Below, in pieces: positions 56,961 through 64,000 of a stretch of 64,000 nt of DNA (within the stretch, counting starts at the first letter, position 1; each line of letters begins with the position of its first letter). The translations under genes were made by a program, and so were the position numbers. The notes beneath the pieces are model-generated. The model saw only the letters and a program-made list of their open reading frames with translations, ran no database searches and was not told the DNA's origin. Source of the stretch: Robertmurraya siralis (lineage in GTDB: Bacteria; Bacillota; Bacilli; Bacillales; Cytobacillaceae); NCBI RefSeq assembly GCF_005502275.1, contig NZ_SWLZ01000005.1, forward strand, positions 1 through 64,000. The letters are read 5' to 3'.

Positions 56961-58034
56961 ATGTTTGATCGATTACAAGCGGTAGAAGACCGTTATGAGA
57001 AGTTAAATGAACTACTGAGCGATCCGGAAATTGTTAATGATCCGAAGAAATTACGAGAGTACTCTAAGGAACAGTCAGATATTCAAGAAACAGTCGACGT
57101 TTACCGCGAATATAAAGAGGTGCGCTCGCAATTTCAAGATGCAAAAGCGATGCTTGAGGAAAAGCTCGATCCTGAAATGCGTGAAATGGTAAAGGAAGAG
57201 CTTAGTGAACTAGAAGAAAGGGTGGAAGAGCTTGAAGCTCGTTTAAAGATTCTTCTGATTCCTAAAGATCCAAATGATGATAAGAACGTAATAATGGAAA
57301 TTCGTGGGGCTGCTGGTGGCGATGAGGCTGCCTTGTTTGCAGGAGATCTTTATCGCATGTACAGCCGTTTTGCAGAAGCACAGGGCTGGAAAATAGAAGT
57401 AATTGAATCCAGCTCCACTGGTGTAGGCGGATTTAAAGAAATTATCTTTATGATCAATGGAAATGGTGCTTATTCAAAGCTTAAATTTGAAAATGGAGCA
57501 CATCGTGTTCAGCGTGTTCCTGAGACTGAATCTGGTGGACGTATTCATACTTCTACAGCGACAGTAGTTGTTTTGCCAGAAGCAGAAGATGTTGAAGTTG
57601 AAATCCATGATAAAGATATTCGCTTTGACACATACGCTTCTTCTGGTGCGGGTGGACAGAGCGTCAACACGACCATGTCGGCTGTACGTTTAACCCATAT
57701 TCCTACCGGCATTGTTGTTACTTGTCAGGATGAAAAGTCCCAGCATAAAAACAGGGATAAGGCAATGAAAGTATTGCGTGCTCGCGTATACGATAAATTT
57801 CAACAAGAAGCGCAAGCAGAATATGACCAAAATCGGAAATCTGCTGTTGGAACAGGCGATCGTTCAGAGCGCATTCGCACATACAACTTCCCGCAAAATC
57901 GTGTGACAGATCATCGTATCGGATTAACCATTCAAAAGCTCGATCAAATTTTGCAAGGGAAATTGGATGAAATTATTGACGCTTTAATTCTAGAAGATCA
58001 GTCCGCAAAATTGGAAAGTGCTTCAGATGTGTAA
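56961..58034 (+). CDS. prfA: Peptide chain release factor 1
   Basis: RF1 reads UAA and UAG. The 357-residue protein has the GGQ motif at 231-233 ([20 protein letters not shown]), the N-terminal coiled-coil domain and the codon-reading domain. The ATG at 56961 follows GAGGTGAAA; the frame is open to 56910. The start of prmC overlaps its end by 8 bp. Confidence 0.96.
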   Translation: MFDRLQAVEDRYEKLNELLSDPEIVNDPKKLREYSKEQSDIQETVDVYREYKEVRSQFQDAKAMLEEKLDPEMREMVKEELSELEERVEELEARLKILLIPKDPNDDKNVIMEIRGAAGGDEAALFAGDLYRMYSRFAEAQGWKIEVIESSSTGVGGFKEIIFMINGNGAYSKLKFENGAHRVQRVPETESGGRIHTSTATVVVLPEAEDVEVEIHDKDIRFDTYASSGAGGQSVNTTMSAVRLTHIPTGIVVTCQDEKSQHKNRDKAMKVLRARVYDKFQQEAQAEYDQNRKSAVGTGDRSERIRTYNFPQNRVTDHRIGLTIQKLDQILQGKLDEIIDALILEDQSAKLESASDV

Positions 58035-58884
58035 GAAAGTGTTCGAAGCCCTCAAGTGGGCTTCTTCTTTTTTAACGGAACGGGGTCGCGATGAAAATGC
58101 GGGGGAATTATTGCTTCGTCATTATATGGGTACGAGCCGAGCAAAATTGTTTGCGAGCTTCCGTGATGAGCTTCCGCAGGACGTTTGGCTAGCTTTTGCA
58201 AAGGCAGTCCATCAACATGGTGAAGGGGAGCCGGTACAATATTTAATCGGATACGAGGAATTTTACGGTCGAACTTTTTCAGTTAATAGAGAAGTTCTTA
58301 TTCCAAGACCAGAAACGGAAGAGCTTGTCTATCATGCTCTACAGCGGATAAAGGAAAAGTTTGGGGATAAGGCCGCTTCTCTTGTGGACATCGGGACGGG
58401 CAGTGGGGCTATAGCGATAACGATGAAGCTGGAAAGGGAAAACCTCATCGTCACAGCGACAGATATTGCCAGGGAATCTCTTGAGGTAGCGAAGCAAAAT
58501 GCAACTGAGCTAGGAGCGGAGATTTCTTTTGTTGAAGGCGATTTACTAACACCTTTCATGGAAAAAGGGCAAAAATTTGATGTTCTTCTTTCGAATCCCC
58601 CCTATATTCCTGAAGGGGATCGGGAAACGATGTCGGTAGTAGTTACAGAGCACGAGCCACATCGAGCTCTTTTTGCAGGGAACGATGGGCTTGACATTTA
58701 TCGCCGCTTACTGGAGCAATTGCCATTTGTTATGAATGAAAAGGCAATGATTGCTTTTGAAGTTGGGGCTGGGCAAGGTGAGCTTGTGGCGCAATTGGTG
58801 CAGGATGCCTTTTCGCAGGCAAGCGTTGAAATTATCCATGATATTAATGGCAAGGATCGCATGGTGTTTGCTGAATGGGGATGA
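58027..58884 (+). CDS. prmC: Release factor glutamine methyltransferase PrmC
   Basis: PrmC methylates the Gln of the GGQ motif in RF1 and RF2. The SAM loop is [14 protein letters not shown] and the catalytic NPPY lies at 190-193 ([13 protein letters not shown]). Length is 285 residues. The ATG at 58027 overlaps prfA; GTG 58018 is an alternative. Coupling with prfA is conserved in Bacilli. Confidence 0.94.
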   Translation: MCKKVFEALKWASSFLTERGRDENAGELLLRHYMGTSRAKLFASFRDELPQDVWLAFAKAVHQHGEGEPVQYLIGYEEFYGRTFSVNREVLIPRPETEELVYHALQRIKEKFGDKAASLVDIGTGSGAIAITMKLERENLIVTATDIARESLEVAKQNATELGAEISFVEGDLLTPFMEKGQKFDVLLSNPPYIPEGDRETMSVVVTEHEPHRALFAGNDGLDIYRRLLEQLPFVMNEKAMIAFEVGAGQGELVAQLVQDAFSQASVEIIHDINGKDRMVFAEWG

Positions 58885-58889
58885 CGAGA

Positions 58890-58914
58890 AGGACTTCTTA
58901 GGAAGCCCTTTTTT
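58890..58914 (+). terminator. Terminator after prmC
   Basis: AGGACTTC pairs with GAAGCCCT (one mismatch) and a run of six T follows. The 20-bp repeat array begins 5 bp later. Confidence 0.75.
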
Positions 58915-58918
58915 GTTT

Positions 58919-59030
58919 GACCGATAAAACGGGATGAAGACCGATATATTGATTTTAAGGCCGATATAATTTGATAAAGACCGATATAACACAATGAAGG
59001 CCGATATATTTAATTAAAGACCGAAATCGG
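58919..59030. repeat. Six units with an exact 20-bp period (GACCGATAT cores)
   Basis: GACCGAT or GGCCGAT begins at 58919, 58939, 58959, 58979, 58999 and 59019. The first 9-10 bp (GRCCGATATA) are conserved and the other 10-11 bp vary. The array lies between the prmC terminator and spoIIR. GACC and GGCC alternate in units 2 to 6. No palindrome is contained in the core, unlike the TTCCGGAA array. Confidence 0.9.
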
Positions 59031-59117
59031 AAAAACACGACTGGTAAAAAATTTTAATTTTAATAGTTTAAGATTCTCAACTCCTGTCCACACTGTGTGG
59101 TGAAGGGGTGGTCAAAC

Positions 59118-59771
59118 ATGAAAGCCAAAACAGTAGCAATGGCATATATTTTAATTCTGTCAATTGGAACAATTTTTAGTTTATATATTCCTAAAAATGA
59201 AGTAACTGCGAATGACTTAGTTGTGATTCCGAATGAAGCGATTCGGTTGCGTATTTTAGCAAATAGTGATCATGAAAAAGATCAAGAGATGAAAAGAAAA
59301 GTCCGCGATGCCATTAATGCAGAAATTACAGCATGGGTGGAGGATTTAACTTCTGTAGAAGCAGCACGCAGATTAATAGAGTCAAGAATGCCGGACATTC
59401 AAAAGATTGCAGAAAACGTAGTACGTGATAACGGCAGCACCGATAAAGTGGAAGCTGCTTACGATAAAAAAGTCGAATTTCCAACAAAGCTATACGGTGA
59501 GTTTCTCTATCCAGCAGGTGAATACGAGGCAATTCTTGTTACGATTGGAGAAGGGCAAGGTGCGAACTGGTGGTGTGTTCTTTTTCCCCCGCTATGCTTC
59601 CTTGATTTTTCCAACAGTGTAGCAGTAAGTGAAGGGATAGACGAAGAATCGGTGGAAGTCGAACAAGAGAATCAAGAGAATCAAGAGGAGCCGCTTTTCG
59701 TCGAGGATGAAGAAGAAGAAGTGAAAGTAAAGTTCTTCCTAGTAGAAATTTTTGAAAAGATCTTTGGATAA
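59118..59771 (+). CDS. spoIIR: Stage II sporulation protein R
   Basis: SpoIIR is made in the forespore, secreted into the intermembrane space and triggers SpoIIGA to process pro-SigE. The N-terminal signal/membrane segment (VAMAYILILSIGTIFSLYI) is followed by the conserved domain RLRILANSDHEKDQEMKRKVRDAI and LYGEFLYPAGEYEAILVTIGEGQGANWWCVLFPPLCF. Length is 217 residues. The C-terminal 40 residues are strongly acidic (EQENQENQEEPLF, EDEEEEV). The ATG at 59118 has AAGGGGTGG. Confidence 0.95.
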   Translation: MKAKTVAMAYILILSIGTIFSLYIPKNEVTANDLVVIPNEAIRLRILANSDHEKDQEMKRKVRDAINAEITAWVEDLTSVEAARRLIESRMPDIQKIAENVVRDNGSTDKVEAAYDKKVEFPTKLYGEFLYPAGEYEAILVTIGEGQGANWWCVLFPPLCFLDFSNSVAVSEGIDEESVEVEQENQENQEEPLFVEDEEEEVKVKFFLVEIFEKIFG

Positions 59772-59904
59772 TAGGATTCGGATCTTCTGATTACGTACAG
59801 AAAATGCAAATGAACGTAGTACAATGTATTCTAGCAAAAAGTGTTCTATCTACAACATATCCACATATTAATAGAGTAGATATTAAAAAAAGAGGTGTTA
59901 GTAG

Positions 59905-60351
59905 GTGGAAGCATTAGTACGTTGTGCCCGAATGAAAGATAAGGATAAGTTAGTAGCATTTCTAGAAAAGGCGAACCTTGGAACAGAAGGGGTCGAAGCA
60001 GCGATCGATTACTTTTTAATTCTGGAAGATGAGGATGAACGAATCCTGGCAACAATAGGGATAGAGCCGTTAGGGGCATATGGCTTACTACGTTCTTTAG
60101 CAATGACGCAAAAACTTAGTGAAAATGATTTACTTTTTCTTCTTGAACAAATGCTTAAGCTTGCCCGGGAAAAAAAGTTTGAAAGTCTATATCTTGCAAC
60201 AAACAAACGCTCTGCGCTATCGTTATTTTCAGTATTGGGTTTTGACAGAGAAGATAAAGAGAATTTGCCTAAAGGATTATTTGCTTCAGAGCATGTGAAA
60301 CATATTATGAATGTGGACAATTCGTTATTTATGTGTTTAAAACTTGAATAA
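59905..60351 (+). CDS. ywlB: GNAT-like protein YwlB
   Basis: The 148-residue protein has GNAT layout: VRCARMKDKDKLVAFLEKANLG, DERILATIGIEPLGAYGLLRSLAM, and LYLATNKRSALSLFSVLGFDR near the end, but the acetyl-CoA loop is not canonical. It matches ywlB in position. The start is GTG 59905 with AGAGGTG. Activity is unproven. Confidence 0.8.
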   Translation: MEALVRCARMKDKDKLVAFLEKANLGTEGVEAAIDYFLILEDEDERILATIGIEPLGAYGLLRSLAMTQKLSENDLLFLLEQMLKLAREKKFESLYLATNKRSALSLFSVLGFDREDKENLPKGLFASEHVKHIMNVDNSLFMCLKLE

Positions 60352-60564
60352 TGTGGATATATCCACAAAGTTATCCACTTTTCAAACAGTTTTATCCACA
60401 ATTTGTGGATAAAACTTGAGAATCATATCCCCTTCTCTTATACTTTTTTACGTGATAAAGTAGGAAAGTACCGTTTAGATGGAAGGAAAAAGAAGGTGGA
60501 AGATTATGGATACATTATACTTGAAAGTGGATAAAAATGTGGATAATCTGTCAACATATCCACA
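60352..60564. promoter_or_regulatory. DnaA-box cluster in the ywlC promoter region
   Basis: Nine-mers matching or nearly matching TTATCCACA occur at 60352-60360 (reverse), 60359-60367, 60371-60379, 60392-60400 (perfect), 60404-60412 (perfect, reverse), 60526-60534 (reverse), 60538-60546 (perfect, reverse) and 60556-60564. Another perfect box lies inside ywlC at 60866-60874, and ATATCCACA at 59857-59865 precedes ywlB. In B. subtilis ywlC is one of the DnaA-regulated DnaA-box-cluster loci. Confidence 0.9.
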
Positions 60565-61552
60565 AATAATAGATGCTGCAGATAGATTAGCGAAAAATGA
60601 GGTTGTCGCCTTTCCGACGGAAACCGTTTATGGTTTGGGTGGAAACGCAAAGTCAGATGCTGCGGTGAGGAAGATTTTTGCAGCAAAAGGAAGACCGAGT
60701 GATAATCCGTTAATTATTCATATAAGTGAATTTCAGCAAATTGAGGAGTTTGTTGCGGACATTCCGCAGACGGCGAAGCTTTTAATGGAAAAGTTTTGGC
60801 CAGGTCCTTTAACGATTATTTTTCAAAAGAAAGCAGGGGTACTGTCTGAACTTGCAACTGCGGGGTTATCCACAGTTGCAATCCGCATGCCTGAACATCC
60901 GGTTGCTTTGGCGCTCATTCAAGCGTCAGGTCTCCCCATTGCAGCGCCGAGTGCAAACCGTTCTGGCAGGCCTAGTCCGACAACGGCAGAGCATGTTTGG
61001 GAAGACTTAAATGGGAAAGTATCCGCCATTGTGGATGGTGGGCCAACGGGTATTGGAGTGGAATCAACCGTCTTAGATTGCACGGGTGACATTCCACAAA
61101 TCTTGCGGCCTGGCGGTGTTACAAAGGAACAGCTAGAAGCGGAAATTGGTTTCATCAAGGTTGATCCAGCGTTGACAAATCAGGATAAGGCGCCAAAGTC
61201 ACCTGGAATGAAATATACCCATTATGCACCTGATGCGCCTCTTTTTTTAGTAAAAGGAAGTCGAGAATATATTCAACAGCTCATCTCTGAAAAGAAACGA
61301 GAGGGTCTTAAGGTCGGTGTGCTGACCACGGAAGAGAACCGAGAATATTATGATAGTGACATCGTTCGGGTTTGTGGACAAAGAAGCAGACTAGAGTCTG
61401 TAGCGAGTGGATTGTATGATGCGCTTAGAAGCTTCAACAAATCGGAAGTGGACATTATTTTTAGTGAAACCTTCGTTCATGAAGGAGTTGGTGTAGCGAT
61501 TATGAATCGCCTTTTGAAAGCAGCTGGGCATAAGGTGATCCCGGAAAATTAG
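60506..61552 (+). CDS. ywlC: Threonylcarbamoyl-AMP synthase (Sua5/YwlC)
   Basis: The enzyme makes threonylcarbamoyl-AMP for t6A37 formation on ANN-decoding tRNAs. The N-terminal YrdC domain (VAFPTETVYGLGGNAKSDAAV, KGRPSDNPLIIHI, AIRMPEHPVALALI, PSANRSGRPSPT) is followed by the Sua5 C-terminal domain after SPGMKYTHYAPDAPL. Length is 348 residues. The ATG at 60506 follows AGAAGGTGGA. The promoter and early coding region carry DnaA boxes. Confidence 0.95.
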   Translation: MDTLYLKVDKNVDNLSTYPQIIDAADRLAKNEVVAFPTETVYGLGGNAKSDAAVRKIFAAKGRPSDNPLIIHISEFQQIEEFVADIPQTAKLLMEKFWPGPLTIIFQKKAGVLSELATAGLSTVAIRMPEHPVALALIQASGLPIAAPSANRSGRPSPTTAEHVWEDLNGKVSAIVDGGPTGIGVESTVLDCTGDIPQILRPGGVTKEQLEAEIGFIKVDPALTNQDKAPKSPGMKYTHYAPDAPLFLVKGSREYIQQLISEKKREGLKVGVLTTEENREYYDSDIVRVCGQRSRLESVASGLYDALRSFNKSEVDIIFSETFVHEGVGVAIMNRLLKAAGHKVIPEN

Positions 61553-61644
61553 AATATTACATTTATGTTACAAAATGATTTCTAGTTCTTGTCCCCTTAT
61601 GGACATGCATATGCTGAAATAGCAGATCCAAAGGGGGCGCATGG

Positions 61645-62196
61645 ATGTCTGAAATAATTGGAGAAATGATCACACTAATGATAATGGCATTTGCTCTTGG
61701 GATGGATGCATTCTCCGTAGGGTTAGGAATGGGAATGATCCCAATAAGATTGAAGCAAATCCTTAAAATCGGGATCACAATCGGCTGTTTCCATGTGCTA
61801 ATGCCAATGCTGGGAATGGTGGCTGGTCGCTTTCTGTCAAAACAATTTGGAGAGGTTGCAGCCCTGCTTGGCGGGGGGCTATTGCTTCTTTTAGGAGTAC
61901 AAATGATTTTATCAAGCTTTAAAAAGGAGGAAGAATCACGGTTCACACCCGTTGGTTTAGGGCTCCTTCTTTTTGCGCTAGGGGTGAGTATTGACAGTTT
62001 TTCCGTAGGCTTGACCTTAGGAATTTACGGGGCAAAAACGGTGTTAGTTCTTGTTTGTTTTGGGTTGGGAGCATGTATTCTTACATGGCTTGGCTTATTG
62101 CTAGGAAGAAAAGTACAAGGCTGGTTGGGAACGTATAGCGAAGCCCTTGGTGGCGGCATTTTGCTTGCGTTTGGAATAAAATTGCTGCTGCTGTAA
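61645..62196 (+). CDS. mntP: Manganese efflux pump MntP
   Basis: The 183-residue membrane protein has six helices in two inverted halves. Each half carries the family Asp-containing motif ([14 protein letters not shown] and [14 protein letters not shown]). The ATG at 61645 has AAAGGGGG; an overlapping ATG at 61641 opens a three-codon ORF. No yybP-ykoY manganese riboswitch is visible in the 92-bp gap upstream. Confidence 0.93.
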   Translation: MSEIIGEMITLMIMAFALGMDAFSVGLGMGMIPIRLKQILKIGITIGCFHVLMPMLGMVAGRFLSKQFGEVAALLGGGLLLLLGVQMILSSFKKEEESRFTPVGLGLLLFALGVSIDSFSVGLTLGIYGAKTVLVLVCFGLGACILTWLGLLLGRKVQGWLGTYSEALGGGILLAFGIKLLLL

Positions 62197-62212
62197 AATG
62201 GCAGCTTTTTTT
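62187..62212 (+). terminator. Terminator overlapping the mntP stop
   Basis: GCTGC (62187-62191) pairs with GCAGC (62201-62205) and a run of T follows. Confidence 0.8.
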
Positions 62213-62417
62213 TATTTTGTTTCAGAGAGATAGAGGATATAATGAGAAATATTAGAAAGGGAAATACAACAGGCTTGAATGGTTTATCTTAATGATGGGA
62301 AAGGTTTCATTCAGGACATAAATATTCGACTAGGACTATAGATGGTGTTTTTTTTGTAAAAAAATTCTTCTTTTCTAATAAAAATGTCTTATAATGTAGA
62401 AAGAAGGGGGAACCAGG

Positions 62418-62903
62418 GTGACTCGCATACTATTTGTTTGCACAGGTAATACTTGCAGAAGTCCAATGGCAGAAGCTATTTTAAAAAGTAAAAAAATTCC
62501 TGGAATTGAAGTGAAATCTGCTGGAGTATATGCAATGGATGGGGCACCTGCATCATCGCATGTACAAAAAATATTGGAAGAAGAGAGTATTGAGCACGTT
62601 CACCAGTCGTCTATGCTTACGAAGGGGTTAGTGGATTGGGCTTCTTATATATTCACGATGACGGAAAGCCATAAGCGAACTGTTCTCTCTATGTTTCCAA
62701 ACTCTGAGGGGAAAGTATTTACTTTAAAGGAATTTGCAGGTGAAAAAATAAATAGTGATATTCACGATCCATTTGGTGGCTCCTTAGAAACATATAGAAA
62801 GACCTATATTGACATCAGTGAGAATATAAAGAAAATAATCGAGAAATTAATGGTCTCGGAGACATTTAGGGAGGAAGAAGATGGAGGAGAAAAAGAAATA
62901 TAA
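62418..62903 (+). CDS. ywlE: Protein arginine phosphatase YwlE
   Basis: This low-molecular-weight phosphatase removes phosphate from arginine residues phosphorylated by McsB. The P-loop is [14 protein letters not shown] (nucleophile Cys8, with the Thr after Asn that gives phosphoarginine selectivity), and the general acid Asp is in [13 protein letters not shown]. Length is 161 residues. GTG 62418 follows AAGGGGG. The 3' end overlaps the next gene by 23 bp. Confidence 0.94.
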   Translation: MTRILFVCTGNTCRSPMAEAILKSKKIPGIEVKSAGVYAMDGAPASSHVQKILEEESIEHVHQSSMLTKGLVDWASYIFTMTESHKRTVLSMFPNSEGKVFTLKEFAGEKINSDIHDPFGGSLETYRKTYIDISENIKKIIEKLMVSETFREEEDGGEKEI

Positions 62904-64000
62904 GTTTGGCCTAAGAAAAAAATTGGTCTTATTTATTACGACGCTTGCACTCATTACTTATACAACGAGTGGACTATTTATTTACTTTTTATATCCAATT
63001 ATTCAAGATATGCTGCCATTCGGAGAAATTACATTCACGATTATTACATTAAGCTTAGGGATTATTTGGTCTGGTATCTTGGCTTTTCTAGCAGCCGGAT
63101 TTATTATTAAACCGTTGCAAAAATTGGAAAAGGTTGCGTTGAAGGCGGCCCATGGCGATATCTCCGTTGATGTTGAACTTTCAAAATCCGATGATGAGAT
63201 TCGTGCTCTAGGAGTTGCTTTCAATCACATGCTTTTCAACCTGAAAGAAATGGTGCAAAAAATTGATGAAAACTTCCAAGCGACGAATGAAAAAGTAATC
63301 TCCATTTCCCGTGAATCCTCTGCTGCTGCTGAACAAGCAGAAGCGATTGCAAGAACGATTAGCGAAATTTCGATGGGAGCAGATAATTCAGCAGTGTCGA
63401 TTCAAGCAACAGCAGAGTCTGTTGAAGATGTAATCCGCATTGCAGAAGAGGTTCAGGAGACAGCTAAGAGTTCTGGAAATGTTTCGCGCGAACTGGTACA
63501 GGATCTTCAAGAATCAAAAGATATTATTCATTCATTAGTATCCGGTATTCAACGTCTTGCAAAGGAAAATGAAGATTCCTTGCAAACGGTTAAACGATTG
63601 GAAGATAACGCTGCAAAAGTAGAACAAATTATTCAGCTTGTAGGCGATATTGCAGCTCAAACGAATTTATTAGCGTTGAATGCTTCCATTGAAGCGGCGC
63701 GGGCTGGTGAACATGGCAAGGGCTTTGCTGTCGTAGCGGAGGAAGTCCGGACCCTCGCTGACGAAAGTGGAAAAGCCGTGCAGGGTATTTCTGAACTGAT
63801 TAAAAATATTCAGGAAGAAGTACAAAATGTCGTTCAACAAATTGCCAACCAAGTTGAAGTGGCCAATGCAGAAGCAGAAAAAGGTGCTAAAACAAATAAT
63901 GTCATTGAGGAAATGACGAAAACAGTCAATGAAATGGCTGAATCGGTCACAGCAATTACAGCATTAGTCGACAAACAAATGGAAAGCATCGTTCATACCT
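62881..64000 (+). CDS. Methyl-accepting chemotaxis protein (3' end beyond the window)
   Basis: The frame from ATG 62881 (GGGAGGAAG upstream) stays open to the window edge, at least 373 codons. It has a first membrane helix (residues 15-38), a very short extracytoplasmic loop ([12 protein letters not shown]), a second helix (44-66), a HAMP domain ([20 protein letters not shown]) and a signalling domain with the hairpin tip [41 protein letters not shown]. The tiny outer loop suggests it senses membrane or internal signals. The start lies inside ywlE. Confidence 0.92.
   Translation, partial: MEEKKKYKFGLRKKLVLFITTLALITYTTSGLFIYFLYPIIQDMLPFGEITFTIITLSLGIIWSGILAFLAAGFIIKPLQKLEKVALKAAHGDISVDVELSKSDDEIRALGVAFNHMLFNLKEMVQKIDENFQATNEKVISISRESSAAAEQAEAIARTISEISMGADNSAVSIQATAESVEDVIRIAEEVQETAKSSGNVSRELVQDLQESKDIIHSLVSGIQRLAKENEDSLQTVKRLEDNAAKVEQIIQLVGDIAAQTNLLALNASIEAARAGEHGKGFAVVAEEVRTLADESGKAVQGISELIKNIQEEVQNVVQQIANQVEVANAEAEKGAKTNNVIEEMTKTVNEMAESVTAITALVDKQMESIVHT

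Noticed and set aside
58919-59030. CRISPR array
   Set aside because: Conserved part is only 9-10 bp with 10-11 bp fillers, far below CRISPR repeat and spacer lengths, and no cas genes are present. The same holds for the 35795 array.
61553-61644. Manganese (yybP-ykoY) riboswitch before mntP
   Set aside because: The 92-bp gap is short and shows none of the expected stems or a terminator.

Overview
The window is chromosomal DNA of a low-GC, endospore-forming member of the Bacillaceae. It carries sporulation genes (spo0F, spoIIR, gerQ, rsfA, pbpG), AGGAGG-type ribosome binding sites and frequent TTG/GTG starts. From about 8 kb onward the gene order follows the Bacillus subtilis ung/ywd - ywf - ywg - ywh - ywi - ywj - ywl segment, so most of it is conserved backbone. 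Most genes lie on the + strand. No rRNA, tRNA, CRISPR array, intact insertion sequence or prophage was seen.

Layout. 0-7 kb: end of a formate dehydrogenase cytochrome b subunit, fdhE, and a molybdenum cofactor cluster (mobA, moeA, a MoeA/binding-protein fusion, moaE, moaD, moeB after a structured leader). 7-12 kb: DUF4230 gene, ung, a tiny cysteine-containing gene, ywdI, ywdK, gerQ, hemQ. 12-24 kb: pta, lipL, rsfA, a DUF1450 gene, ywfO, ywgA, ywhB, ywhC, ywhD, pbpG, speE, speB. 24-31 kb: ywiB-argS, then a variable stretch (mnmH, XapX protein, a GNAT gene broken by one stop codon, PadR-DUF2812 pair, a 52-bp tandem repeat array) and clsB. 31-42 kb: a fatty and branched acid degradation block (fadF, thiolase, hydroxyacyl-CoA dehydrogenase, two acyl-CoA dehydrogenases, a TetR regulator, icmF). 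42-54 kb: rpoE, pyrG, ywjG, spo0F, fbaA, tal, murAB, glpX, rho, rpmE, tdk. 54-57 kb: variable stretch with decayed repeats, a three-gene DUF2089 operon and a lipoprotein gene. 57-64 kb: prfA, prmC, spoIIR, ywlB, ywlC, mntP, ywlE and a chemotaxis receptor gene cut by the window end.

How it works together. The first block completes and inserts molybdenum cofactor for a respiratory formate dehydrogenase. fadF, the beta-oxidation genes and icmF would take fatty and branched acyl-CoAs to central metabolism. pta, fbaA, tal and glpX are central carbon genes, and several regulatory sites are visible: a catabolite-response element at pta, a FadR-like operator at fadF, a CTP-sensing attenuator signature at pyrG and a DnaA-box cluster at ywlC.

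Least explained are the intergenic repeats. Two arrays have 20-21 bp periods (two DNA helical turns), one array has a 52-bp palindromic unit, one degenerate region repeats at 51 bp, and a 110-140 bp MITE-like family has three copies, one of them inside the pta leader. I found no clear candidate for a wholly new multi-gene system. The phased repeat arrays, the moeB leader, the DUF2089 operon and the tiny gene behind ung are the best leads.
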